Assembly: GCF_003226895.2 (NCBI RefSeq)
Contig: NZ_PNJG02000001.1
Span: 620,001 to 684,000 of the forward strand
Length of the DNA: 64,000 bases
Direction: 5' to 3'
DNA from: Kocuria tytonis
Lineage (GTDB): Bacteria > Actinomycetota > Actinomycetes > Actinomycetales > Micrococcaceae
Both the position numbers and the translations under genes were made by a program. The notes below the pieces were generated by a model that worked only from the letters and a program-made list of their open reading frames with translations, had not been told where the DNA came from and did no database searches. Positions 52,923-61,464 of the stretch are shown here, one piece after another. Numbering within the stretch: position 1 is the stretch's first letter; each line of letters opens with the position of its first letter.

Positions 52923-52979
52923 CCGTGCTGCTGCGTACCCCCGTGCAGGAGCCGACCACGGCGGCAGAAAGGGTGCGCG

Positions 52980-54587
52980 GTGACGCCTGAGAACCGATTC
53001 GGACGGCGCGCGTTCCTCGCGGCCACCGGGCTCGGACTGACCCTGGCCGGCTGCGGGGACCGTCAGGACCGGCCTCGGGACACCCCCTCCGTCCCCAGCG
53101 CCAGCTTCGTCCTCGCGCACGCCGCCGCTCCGGTCGGACTGGACCCCTCCCGCAGGAACTCGCAGGAGACGTCCCGGATCTCCGCCCAGGTGCTCGAGGG
53201 ACTCGTGAGCGCGGACCGCTCCACGGGTGAGCCCGCACCGGGTCTCGCGGAGTCCTGGCAGCTCGCCGACGACCGCCGTTCCGTGACCTTCACGCTCCGC
53301 CAGGGGGTCGTGTTCCACGACGGCACCCCCTTGGACGCCGCAGCCGTGAAGGCCAACTTCGACAAGTGGCGCGCCCAGGCCGAGTCCGCCGAGCCGTGGG
53401 CGCCGCAGTGCGCGTTCGCCACCACGTTCCGTCACGGCCACCCCGGGTCACTGACCTCCTCGTGCTACAGGAACACCGTGGTCAAGGACGAGCGCACCGT
53501 GGTCCTGGAGCTCACGCGCCCGTACACCCCGCTGCTCACGGCCCTGACCCAGCCCGCGTTCGGGATGGCCTCCCCCGCCAGCATCCAGGCGGGCACCGAG
53601 GACGAGCACCCCGTGGGCACGGGACCGTTCCGCTTCGGCTCCGCGTCCGCCACGTTCGTGAAGCTGCGCGCCAACGAGCGGTACTGGGGGCAGCTGGGGC
53701 AGGTGGGCAGCCTCGAGCTGCGGGTCGTCCCGGAGGCGCAGGTGCGCTGCGCCGCGCTGCTCACGGGTGAGGTGGACGCGTACGACCTCGTGGGGCTGGA
53801 CGAGTTCGCGCCGCTCGCGCGCAAGGGCGTCCAGGTGCTCTACCGGGATCCGTACTCGGTCTCGTACGTGGGACTGAACCGGAACGTGCCGGTCCTCAGG
53901 GACGTCTCCGTGCGCCGGGCCGTGGCCGCGGCCGTGGACCGCGGCGTCGTGGCCAGGACCATGTTCCCCAACGGCACCAACGTGGCCGACCAGTTCGTCC
54001 CGGCGCGCTTCAACGTGGACGGCGAGGACCTGCAGATCCCGCGCTACGACCCCCAGCACGCCAAGGACCTGCTGAAGGCCAGCTCCTACCGGGGCGAGAA
54101 GCTGAAGTTCTACTATCCCCGCCGGACCTCGCGCATGTACCTGCAGGAACCCGAGCGCGTCTACGCACAGCTCTCCGCGCAGCTCACCCGCGTGGGGTTC
54201 CACGTGGTTCCCGTTCCCATCGACTGGGAGCAGGGGTACGTGGACGCCGTGACCGATCCCGCCCGTGACCACGCCCTCAGCCTGCTGGGCTGGAGCGGCA
54301 GCTTCCGGGACCCGGACAGCTTCATGGGCCCCCTGCTGGGCACGCCCCGGGCCCGTCTCGGTGACGACGACGCCGGGTTGCTGACCGCGGTCAACCGCGC
54401 CGCCGCCATGCCCTCGGGGGATGCGCGCACCACCGCCTACAAGACGCTCAACGACCGCGTCTCCGCCGTGGTTCCCGCGGTCCCCCTGGCCCACCCCGTC
54501 TCGGCGGTGGCCGTGAACTCGCGGGTGGTCGACTTCCCCCTGACCTCCACGGGGTTCGAACGGTTCAACGAGCTGCGACTGGCCTGA
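52980..54587 (+). CDS. ABC-transporter substrate-binding lipoprotein, family 5
   Basis: A 535-residue extracellular solute-binding protein of the peptide/nickel family (SBP_bac_5). The N-terminus has a Tat-like twin arginine (FGRRAFLAATG) followed by a lipobox with Cys25 in TLAGC, so it is probably exported folded and lipid-anchored. LAESWQLADDRRSVTFTLRQGVVFHDGTPLDA-type sequence is the family hallmark. No permease or ATPase gene is adjacent, so its transporter partner must be elsewhere. The GTG start has AAAGG eight bases upstream. It begins 58 bases after tRNA-Leu and may be read from the same promoter. Confidence 0.88.
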   Translation: MTPENRFGRRAFLAATGLGLTLAGCGDRQDRPRDTPSVPSASFVLAHAAAPVGLDPSRRNSQETSRISAQVLEGLVSADRSTGEPAPGLAESWQLADDRRSVTFTLRQGVVFHDGTPLDAAAVKANFDKWRAQAESAEPWAPQCAFATTFRHGHPGSLTSSCYRNTVVKDERTVVLELTRPYTPLLTALTQPAFGMASPASIQAGTEDEHPVGTGPFRFGSASATFVKLRANERYWGQLGQVGSLELRVVPEAQVRCAALLTGEVDAYDLVGLDEFAPLARKGVQVLYRDPYSVSYVGLNRNVPVLRDVSVRRAVAAAVDRGVVARTMFPNGTNVADQFVPARFNVDGEDLQIPRYDPQHAKDLLKASSYRGEKLKFYYPRRTSRMYLQEPERVYAQLSAQLTRVGFHVVPVPIDWEQGYVDAVTDPARDHALSLLGWSGSFRDPDSFMGPLLGTPRARLGDDDAGLLTAVNRAAAMPSGDARTTAYKTLNDRVSAVVPAVPLAHPVSAVAVNSRVVDFPLTSTGFERFNELRLA

Positions 54588-54702
54588 TCCCCTCCGCCGC
54601 GCACCCCGCGAACGCATTGGGAGTTGACCGGGGCTGGGGATACCCTGGAGCACGAACGTCCAGGCGCAGTGCCGCGCCCATCATGCACGCACGGGAGAAA
54701 AA

Positions 54703-56187
54703 GTGACTTCACCTCAGCCCACCGAAACCGCCGATGTGGTCCTCGTCGGCGCCGGCATCATGAGTGCCACGCTGGCCACGCTGCTCAACGACCTCCAGCC
54801 GGAGTGGAAGATGGTGGTCCTGGAGCGCCTGGACGCCGCGGGTCTGGAGAGCTCCAACGCCTGGAACAACGCGGGAACCGGGCACTCCGCCCTGTGCGAG
54901 CTCAACTACGCACCCCAGGCGGCGGACGGGACCGTGAGCGCGGAGAAGGCGCTGACCATCAACGAGCAGTTCCAGGTCACCCGCCAGCTCTGGAGCTCTC
55001 TGGTGGAGAACGGCACCCTGCAGGACCCCAGCTCCTTCATCAACCCCGTTCCCCACGTCTCCATGGTGTTCGGCGCGGACCACGCGGACTACCTGCGCGC
55101 CCGCTACGAGGCCTTCAAGCCCCACAAGCTGTTCGAACGCATGGAGTTCACCGAGGACCGCGACGTGATCGCGGAGTGGGCTCCGCTCACCATGCACGGG
55201 CGGGGCGCCGGCCGGGTGGCCGCCACGTTCGCCCCCGAGGGCACGGACGTGGACTTCGGCACCCTGACCAACCAGCTCCTCACCCACCTCAAGGGCCGCA
55301 ACATCACGGTGCGCTACGGCCAGGAGGTCACCACCCTCGAACGCCAGAGCGACGGCTCGTGGCTGGTCTCGGTGGAGGACCGACTCAACAGCGACAACAA
55401 CCGGGTCATCCGTGCCGGTTTCGTCTTCCTGGGGGCCGGCGGCGGCGCACTGCCCCTGCTGCAGAAGTCGAAGATCAAGGAGGCCAAGGGCTTCGGCGGG
55501 TTCCCCGTGTCCGGGCTGTTCCTGCGCAACACGGATCCGTCCGTCACGGCCCAGCACAACGCCAAGGTCTACGGTCAGGCCTCGGTGGGCGCCCCGCCCA
55601 TGTCGGTGCCGCACCTGGACACCCGCTACGTGAACGGGCGCCGGGCCATCATGTTCGGCCCCTACGGCGGCTTCAAGCCCAACTTCCTCAAGCACGGTTC
55701 CCTGCTGGACCTGCCCAAGACCGTGCGGGCGCACAACCTGTACCCGATGACGCGCGCGGGCATGGCCAACCTGGATCTCGTGAAGTACCTCGTGGGTGAG
55801 CTCACCAAGACCCGCGCACAGCGCATCGACGCCCTGCACGAGTACTACCCCACCGCCGACGAATCGCAGTGGGACCTCATCGAAGCCGGTCAGCGCGTGC
55901 AGGTCATGAAGCGCGACCCCGAGAAGGGCGGCGTGCTGCAGTTCGGCACGGAACTCGTGACCAGTGCGGACGGCTCCATCGGCGCCCTGCTCGGGGCCTC
56001 CCCCGGTGCGTCCACCGCGGTGCCCATCATGCTGAACCTGCTCTCCCGCTGCTTCCCGGCCAAGATGTCCGAGTGGGAGCCCCGGATCAAGGAGCTGATC
56101 CCGGCGTACGGGCAGAAGCTCAACGACAATCCGCGGCTCGCGGACGAGGTGATGGGCCACACGGCCTCGGTGCTGGGCATCAAGTAG
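54703..56187 (+). CDS. mqo: Malate:quinone oxidoreductase
   Basis: A 494-residue FAD-dependent membrane-peripheral enzyme that oxidises malate to oxaloacetate and passes electrons to quinone. The FAD motif VVLVGAGIMSATLATLL is at the N-terminus. AWNNAGTGHSALCELNY, the FLGAGGGALPLLQ second nucleotide segment and GPYGGFKPNFLK are signature regions of Mqo. The GTG start has GGGAGAAA just upstream. It is closed by a strong terminator and looks monocistronic. Confidence 0.96.
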   Translation: MTSPQPTETADVVLVGAGIMSATLATLLNDLQPEWKMVVLERLDAAGLESSNAWNNAGTGHSALCELNYAPQAADGTVSAEKALTINEQFQVTRQLWSSLVENGTLQDPSSFINPVPHVSMVFGADHADYLRARYEAFKPHKLFERMEFTEDRDVIAEWAPLTMHGRGAGRVAATFAPEGTDVDFGTLTNQLLTHLKGRNITVRYGQEVTTLERQSDGSWLVSVEDRLNSDNNRVIRAGFVFLGAGGGALPLLQKSKIKEAKGFGGFPVSGLFLRNTDPSVTAQHNAKVYGQASVGAPPMSVPHLDTRYVNGRRAIMFGPYGGFKPNFLKHGSLLDLPKTVRAHNLYPMTRAGMANLDLVKYLVGELTKTRAQRIDALHEYYPTADESQWDLIEAGQRVQVMKRDPEKGGVLQFGTELVTSADGSIGALLGASPGASTAVPIMLNLLSRCFPAKMSEWEPRIKELIPAYGQKLNDNPRLADEVMGHTASVLGIK

Positions 56188-56210
56188 TCCTTCACCGGAC
56201 CCCGTGGACG

Positions 56211-56242
56211 GGGCCGCCGCGCACGGTGCGCGGCGGCCCTTT
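56211..56242 (+). terminator. mqo terminator
   Basis: A 12-bp GC stem (56211-56222 with 56228-56239), five-base loop, then TTT. Confidence 0.8.
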
Positions 56243-56385
56243 CCCATGTCTGTGCCCCGATGCGAGGACAGGCACCCCGCCCCTGACCACAAGTGTGGAC
56301 ACCCGCGGTCCCATGCGGGCCCATACGCTCTCGTAACATGTAGATAACGTCCATAGGGGGTGGGCGTTGCCAATAGGGGGGAAGT

Positions 56386-56832
56386 ATGACATCTAGGGGG
56401 AGTATCGAGGCGTGGGATGCGCTGAGCCGCTGCCACGTGTCCGTGACCCGACAGCTGCAGCGCGACGTGGACCTGCGGGGTCTCTCGCGCCGTGAGTTCG
56501 AGGTTCTCGCCACGCTGTACGGTTCGGACCGCGGGGGGCTCAGGCTGCGTGATCTCAACAGCCACGTGCTGCTCACGCAGTCCAGCCTGTCCCGCATGCT
56601 CGAGCGTCTCGAGACCAAGGGTCTCGTGACCCGTCGCCAGGACTCGCAGGATCTGCGCGGTGTCCGGGTGGCGCTGACCGACGCCGGGGGCCAGCTCTAC
56701 GAGCGGATCTCCGCCGACAACGACCAGAAGGTCGCGGACGTGGTGAGTACCGCCCTGGACCCCCAGGAGATCCGGGTACTGACACGGCTCAGTGAGCGCA
56801 TCCACCAGTACGCGCTCTCGTTGTCCCGGTAG
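56386..56832 (+). CDS. MarR-family transcriptional regulator
   Basis: A 148-residue MarR-type winged-helix protein. The DNA-binding region is LRLRDLNSHVLLTQSSLSRMLERLETKGLV, and the wing has RRQDSQDLRGVRVALT with the usual Asp-x-Arg. Its ligand and targets are unknown. ATG at 56386 is preceded by GGGGGAAGT. It may regulate itself or the next gene, which starts 150 bases downstream on the same strand. Confidence 0.85.
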   Translation: MTSRGSIEAWDALSRCHVSVTRQLQRDVDLRGLSRREFEVLATLYGSDRGGLRLRDLNSHVLLTQSSLSRMLERLETKGLVTRRQDSQDLRGVRVALTDAGGQLYERISADNDQKVADVVSTALDPQEIRVLTRLSERIHQYALSLSR

Positions 56833-56985
56833 CCTCGACCACGCTCTGCACCGCGCCCGTGACCCGGTCACGGGCGCGGTGACTCGTTTCCGGGCGTAAC
56901 AGGGCTCCGCCGGGGGTCGGAGTCAGTAAACTACTGTGTGAGGCTGCGTTGTGCAGCCACCGCATCCGCCCCTCGAGAGGACCCC

Positions 56986-58065
56986 ATGACCGCTGAGAAC
57001 CTGGAGTCCACGGAGGCCCGGGAGGACGCCGCCCCGCACCCGGACCACGACTCCAAACCCGACTCCCCCGCCCAGCTCAAGAGTCAGTCCTGGGGATACA
57101 TCTTCAAGCGTGCGTTCTCGGAGTTCACCAAGGACGGATGCACGGACCTCGCCGCCACTCTCACGTACTTCGCCGTCCTGTCCGTGTTCCCGGCACTGCT
57201 GGCGCTGGTGTCGCTGCTCGGGGTGTTCGGTCAGGGTGAGGCCACCACCAAGGCCATCCTGGACTTCTTGAACCAGTACGCCCCCTCGGCTCTCGTGGAG
57301 CTGCTCTCGGATCCCATCTCGCAGCTGACAACGCAGTCCGGGGCCGGTCTCGCGCTCGTGGTGGGTGTTCTGGGCGCACTGTGGACCGCGTCCGGGTACA
57401 CCGGCGCCTTCGCACGGGCCATGAACCGGATCTACGAGGTGGCCGAGGGTCGCCCGTTCTGGAAGCTCAGGCCCACCATGCTGCTCATCACCCTGGTGCT
57501 CGTGCTGATCGTGGCCGCCGTGATGTTCATGGTGCTGCTCTCGGGTGATCTGGCACAGACCCTCGGGGACGCCGTGGGTCTGGGCTCCACCACCGTCACC
57601 GTGTGGAACTGGGCCAAGATCCCCGTGATCCTGTTCCTGCTGGTGCTGCTCATCGCCATCCTGTTCTACGCGACCCCCAACGTGAAGCAGCCCAAGTTCC
57701 GCTGGATGAGCCCTGGTGCGGCCGTTGCCCTGGTGTTCATGATCGTGGCGGGCCTCGCCTTCGCCTTCTACGTGGCGAACTTCGCCAAGTACAACGCCAC
57801 CTACGGCGTCATCGGCTCCGTGATCATCCTGCTGCTGGGACTGTGGATCATGAACAACGTCCTGCTGCTCGGCGCCGAGGTGGACGCCGAGCTGGAACGC
57901 GGCCGCCAGCTGCAGGGCGGCATCCGGGCCGAGCAGACCATCCAGCTGCCGCCCCGCGACACCACCCAGGTGAAGAAGCTGCGGGACAAGGAGGAGAAGC
58001 TCGAGGCACAGGGGCGCAAGATCCGGCTGCGCACCGAGCACGTGGACTACTCGCAGGACACCTGA
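56986..58065 (+). CDS. YihY/UPF0761 (BrkB-like) membrane protein
   Basis: A 359-residue integral membrane protein of the YihY/BrkB family. It has six hydrophobic segments between about residues 50 and 300, with hydrophilic N- and C-terminal regions. Family hallmarks are the [21 protein letters not shown] segment, NRIYEV and the later [10 protein letters not shown] and [10 protein letters not shown] stretches. The function is unresolved (older RNase BN annotations are wrong). ATG at 56986 is supported by GAGAGG; an upstream in-frame start adds 16 residues. The C-terminal 50 residues are charged and probably coiled. Confidence 0.88.
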   Translation: MTAENLESTEAREDAAPHPDHDSKPDSPAQLKSQSWGYIFKRAFSEFTKDGCTDLAATLTYFAVLSVFPALLALVSLLGVFGQGEATTKAILDFLNQYAPSALVELLSDPISQLTTQSGAGLALVVGVLGALWTASGYTGAFARAMNRIYEVAEGRPFWKLRPTMLLITLVLVLIVAAVMFMVLLSGDLAQTLGDAVGLGSTTVTVWNWAKIPVILFLLVLLIAILFYATPNVKQPKFRWMSPGAAVALVFMIVAGLAFAFYVANFAKYNATYGVIGSVIILLLGLWIMNNVLLLGAEVDAELERGRQLQGGIRAEQTIQLPPRDTTQVKKLRDKEEKLEAQGRKIRLRTEHVDYSQDT

Positions 58066-58100
58066 GCCGCGCAGTGCCGGTCACCGCGGTGACCGGATCC

Positions 58101-58131
58101 GGGGCCCGCACGGTCAGACCGTGCGGGCCCC
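58101..58131 (+). terminator. Terminator after YihY gene
   Basis: A 13-bp perfect GC stem (58101-58113 with 58119-58131) and five-base loop, then GTTCCC. Confidence 0.75.
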
Positions 58132-58270
58132 GTTCCCGTCCGCGAGCCGGTGCCGAGCGGCGTCGTTTTCCTCGCGGGGCGAACGGGTCCGCGGCTGCGG
58201 TGCGCCCGGGACGACCCACCGCGCATACTGGGAACGACAGGCAAGCGAGCACGATGACGGAGGCAATTGC

Positions 58271-59368
58271 ATGCACAAGGTCAAGGGCGTAGTGGTCAGG
58301 GCCAAGAACGGGCCCGCAACCGTGGAGACCATCCTGGTCCCCGATCCGGGGCCCGGTGAGGCACTGGTGGACGTGCTCACGTGCGGTGTGTGCCAGACGG
58401 ACCTGCACTACAAGGTGGGCGGCGTGGGGGACGACTTCCCGTACCTGCTGGGCCACGAGGCCACCGGCGTGGTCAGCGCCGTGGGCGAGGGCGTCACCGA
58501 GGTGTCCGTGGGCGATCACGTGATCCTCAACTGGCGCGCCGTGTGCGGGGAGTGCCGCGCATGCCGACGTGGCGAGCCGTGGTACTGCTTCGACACGCAC
58601 AACGCCACCCAGAAGATGACCCTGGAGGACGGCACCGATCTGGAGCCCGCACTGGGCATCGGCGCCTTCACCGAGAAGACCCTCGTGGCCGCCGGGCAGT
58701 GCACTCCGATCGACACCACGTTGCAGGACGAGCAGTACGCCGCGGTGGGTCTGCTGGGCTGCGGCGTGACCGCCGGGATCGGCGCGGCCATCAACACCGG
58801 TGCGGTCAAGCGCGGTGAGTCCGTGGCCGTGATCGGCTGCGGCGGTGTGGGCACCGCAGCGGTGGCCGGTGCCGCCCTGGCCGGTGCCACCACCATCATC
58901 GCCGTGGACGTGGACGACGAGAAGCTGGGCACCGCTCAGCGCCTCGGGGCCACGCACGTGATCAACTCCCGCTCGGCGGATCCCGTGGCCGGGATCCGGG
59001 AGCTCACCGGCGGCCACGGCGCGGACCTCGTGATCGACGCCGTGGGCGTGGCGGACACCTTCATGCAGGCGTTCCGGGCCCGTGACCTCGCGGGCCGCAT
59101 GGTCCTCGTGGGGGTGCCGGATCCGGGCACCGTGGCGGAGATCCCGCTGGACGAGGTCTTCTCCCACGGCGGTTCCATCAAGTCCGCGTGGTACGGGGAC
59201 ACCCTGCCGTCGCGCGACTTCCCGATGCTCGTGGACCAGTACGTCCTGGGTCGCCTGGACCTGGACGCGTTCGTCTCCGAGCGCATCGCCCTCGACGACG
59301 TCGACGCGGCCTTCGAGACCATGAAGTCCGGCAAGGTCCTGCGCTCCGTGGTGGAGCTCGACCGATGA
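58271..59368 (+). CDS. mscR: S-(hydroxymethyl)mycothiol dehydrogenase
   Basis: A 365-residue zinc alcohol dehydrogenase of the mycothiol-dependent formaldehyde dehydrogenase type (MscR/AdhE2). Formaldehyde adds to mycothiol and the adduct is oxidised to S-formylmycothiol. The catalytic zinc site begins with [10 protein letters not shown] and GHEATG. The structural zinc loop has [15 protein letters not shown]. The NAD motif is GCGGVGTAA. The segment [12 protein letters not shown] and the end region [16 protein letters not shown] match this subfamily closely. ATG at 58271 has GGAGG eight bases upstream. It overlaps the metallo-hydrolase gene by four bases. Confidence 0.93.
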   Translation: MHKVKGVVVRAKNGPATVETILVPDPGPGEALVDVLTCGVCQTDLHYKVGGVGDDFPYLLGHEATGVVSAVGEGVTEVSVGDHVILNWRAVCGECRACRRGEPWYCFDTHNATQKMTLEDGTDLEPALGIGAFTEKTLVAAGQCTPIDTTLQDEQYAAVGLLGCGVTAGIGAAINTGAVKRGESVAVIGCGGVGTAAVAGAALAGATTIIAVDVDDEKLGTAQRLGATHVINSRSADPVAGIRELTGGHGADLVIDAVGVADTFMQAFRARDLAGRMVLVGVPDPGTVAEIPLDEVFSHGGSIKSAWYGDTLPSRDFPMLVDQYVLGRLDLDAFVSERIALDDVDAAFETMKSGKVLRSVVELDR

Positions 59369-60048
59369 CGCGGCAACCGAGCACCGTCCTCACCGATCCC
59401 CGCGGTGGCGTGACCGTGCAGAACTGCGTGACCGAGGGGACCTTCAGCCTGGACGGCCAGACCTGGGACGTGGAGAACAACGTGTGGGTCGTGGGCAACC
59501 AGGCCGAGTGCGTCGTGATCGACCCCGCTCACGACCCCGACGCCGTGCTCGCCGCGGTGGGTGGGCGCACGGTGACCCACGTGCTGCTGACCCACGGCCA
59601 CGACGACCACATCAGGGCGGTCCGGGAGTTCGTGGAGCGGGCCGGAACCGACGCACCCGTGATGATGAACCACGAGGACCTCATGCTGTGGCACAGCGTT
59701 TACCCGGAGGGTTCCGAGCCCGAGCCGCTGCGGGACGGGCAGGAGATCACTGCGGGAACCGTGGCCTTCACGGTCCTCGCAACCCCCGGGCACTCCCCCG
59801 GGTCCGTGGTGTTCCACGCCCCGGATCTCGGGGAGCACGGCGTGGTGTTCACCGGCGACACCCTGTTCCAGGGCGGGCCCGGCGCCACGGGGCGGTCCTT
59901 CTCGGACTTTCCCACCATCATCGAGTCCATCGACAAGCGGTTGTTCACGCTGCCGGAGGACACCCTCGTACTCACGGGCCACGGTGATGCCACGAGCATC
60001 GGCGAGGAAAAACCCCATCTGGGGGAGTGGATCGCCCGGGGCCACTGA
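59365..60048 (+). CDS. MBL-fold metallo-hydrolase, partner of mscR
   Basis: A 227-residue metallo-beta-lactamase-fold protein of the glyoxalase II-like class. The dinuclear metal motif is LLTHGHDDH, followed by [17 protein letters not shown] and the final GHG. The ATG overlaps the mscR stop (ATGA). The same pairing occurs in mycobacteria, where mscR/adhE2 is followed by an MBL gene. A role in hydrolysing S-formylmycothiol to formate and mycothiol is plausible from context but not proven. Confidence 0.9.
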   Translation: MTRQPSTVLTDPRGGVTVQNCVTEGTFSLDGQTWDVENNVWVVGNQAECVVIDPAHDPDAVLAAVGGRTVTHVLLTHGHDDHIRAVREFVERAGTDAPVMMNHEDLMLWHSVYPEGSEPEPLRDGQEITAGTVAFTVLATPGHSPGSVVFHAPDLGEHGVVFTGDTLFQGGPGATGRSFSDFPTIIESIDKRLFTLPEDTLVLTGHGDATSIGEEKPHLGEWIARGH

Positions 60049-60096
60049 GTCCGCCCGGGGCTTACTGGTGCCTCCGGGCACCGTGAGCCCCGATGC

Positions 60097-60139
60097 CGCC
60101 GCCCGGGCCGGGTGCCACGCGAACCCGGCCCGGGCGGCG
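60097..60139. terminator. Bidirectional terminator between MBL and MFS-like genes
   Basis: A 17-bp perfect stem (60097-60113 with 60123-60139) and nine-base loop between convergent genes. Confidence 0.8.
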
Positions 60140-60162
60140 TCGTCGTACCGGTCGGTGTGAAC

Positions 60163-61452
60163 TCAGATCCTGGGCTCGGGGCCGGGCGCGCGGCGCAGGC
60201 CGTAGCTGAAGAGCAGTGCGGAACCCAGCAGCAGCATGGCCGCGCCCACGGGAGCCATGGCGGCGGACATGTAGTCGTAGTGCACACCCAGGTAGGCGCA
60301 CACGATCAGGCCCAGCGCGGTGGCGGCTCCCGTGACCACGTTCATGAGCGCCACCAGACCGAGGTAGCCGTGGGCCATGTCCACCTGGCCCGCGGAGCTG
60401 TGGATGCACAGCAGACACGGGCCCGAGAAGAAACCCACGGCCAGGAGAACCACCGAGTACCCCAGGGTGCCCGAGGGGCCGGACAGCAGCATGGAGGTCA
60501 GCAGGGCGCCGGTGGCCACCAGCACCCACATGTTGACCGCGGTGACGCGGTGCCGGAAGCGCACGGCCAGGGTGGATCCCACGGCCGCACCGAAACCCAG
60601 CAGCGCGTACATCACGCCCATGCTCGCCACGGTGTCCAGGGACACCGAGTAGACGGCCAGGCACCCCTGGGCCGCTCCCAGCAGGGCGTTCAGCGCGCCG
60701 ATCCCGTACAGCAGCCCGTGGCGCAGCCGGTAGCCGGCGCGCTGCTGCGTGCGGGTGGCCCCGCGGTCACGGCGCCACAGCATGATCGGCCTGTTGGCCT
60801 GGGGGTGGCGGGCGGAGGGGTGGAGCACGAACAGGGCCATGATCACCACGGACAGGACCGCGGACATCCGCAGCACCGAGGACGGGCCCGCCACCACGGC
60901 CAGCAACCCCGTGAGGGCTGCACCCAGCACCGTGGCCAGTGCCTCGTTCACGGATTCCCGCCGCATCGCCGCGCTGAACGCCTCGGGGCGCCCTTCGCCC
61001 TCGAGCACCGAGGCCCAGCGGAGCCGGGCGGCGAGCCCCATGGGCGCCAGGGACAGTCCCGCCACGAAGAACGGGACGAACACGGGAGCGGCCTCCGAGA
61101 CGGTGGACATCACGGGGACGTCCACGCCGGAGAGCTGCCACATCACGACGCCCTGGACCACGGAGACCGCGGCCAGCGCCCACAGGCGCCACCTCACGGT
61201 GGCGAACAGGGCCATGCCCAACCCGCACACGGCCATCCCGAGGCAAAGCGCCGCGGACGCTAGGGCCGCCGCCCACGCGGAGGAGGCCGAGACCGCGATC
61301 CACGTGAGAACGCCCAGCGGGGCCATGATCTGGGGCAGCCGCAGCAGCAGGGTGATGACCCCGAGCTGCTGGTCGCTGCGGACCCGGCGCGCACGCGGGG
61401 TGAGTGCGTCGACGACCCTGTCCTCGGCCGACGGATGGAGCGCAGTGTTCAC
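60163..61452 (-). CDS. MFS-like integral membrane protein
   Basis: A 429-residue polytopic membrane protein with about 12 hydrophobic segments, in the arrangement of major facilitator transporters. The canonical GxLaDrxGrkr loop is not obvious, but RFRHRVTAVN after segment 8 may be its remnant. The N-terminal 30 residues are hydrophilic. Its substrate is unknown. The start is a GTG six bases after TAGGCT, so the mRNA is probably leaderless. That -10 overlaps the stop codon of sbcC, nine bases upstream, which argues for independent transcription. Confidence 0.75.
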   Translation of the reverse strand: MNTALHPSAEDRVVDALTPRARRVRSDQQLGVITLLLRLPQIMAPLGVLTWIAVSASSAWAAALASAALCLGMAVCGLGMALFATVRWRLWALAAVSVVQGVVMWQLSGVDVPVMSTVSEAAPVFVPFFVAGLSLAPMGLAARLRWASVLEGEGRPEAFSAAMRRESVNEALATVLGAALTGLLAVVAGPSSVLRMSAVLSVVIMALFVLHPSARHPQANRPIMLWRRDRGATRTQQRAGYRLRHGLLYGIGALNALLGAAQGCLAVYSVSLDTVASMGVMYALLGFGAAVGSTLAVRFRHRVTAVNMWVLVATGALLTSMLLSGPSGTLGYSVVLLAVGFFSGPCLLCIHSSAGQVDMAHGYLGLVALMNVVTGAATALGLIVCAYLGVHYDYMSAAMAPVGAAMLLLGSALLFSYGLRRAPGPEPRI

Positions 61453-61458
61453 GAGCTC

Positions 61459-61464
61459 AGCCTA
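61459..61464 (-). promoter_or_regulatory. -10 element of MFS-like gene (leaderless)
   Basis: TAGGCT, six bases before the GTG at 61452; its first three bases are the TAG stop of sbcC. Confidence 0.45.
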
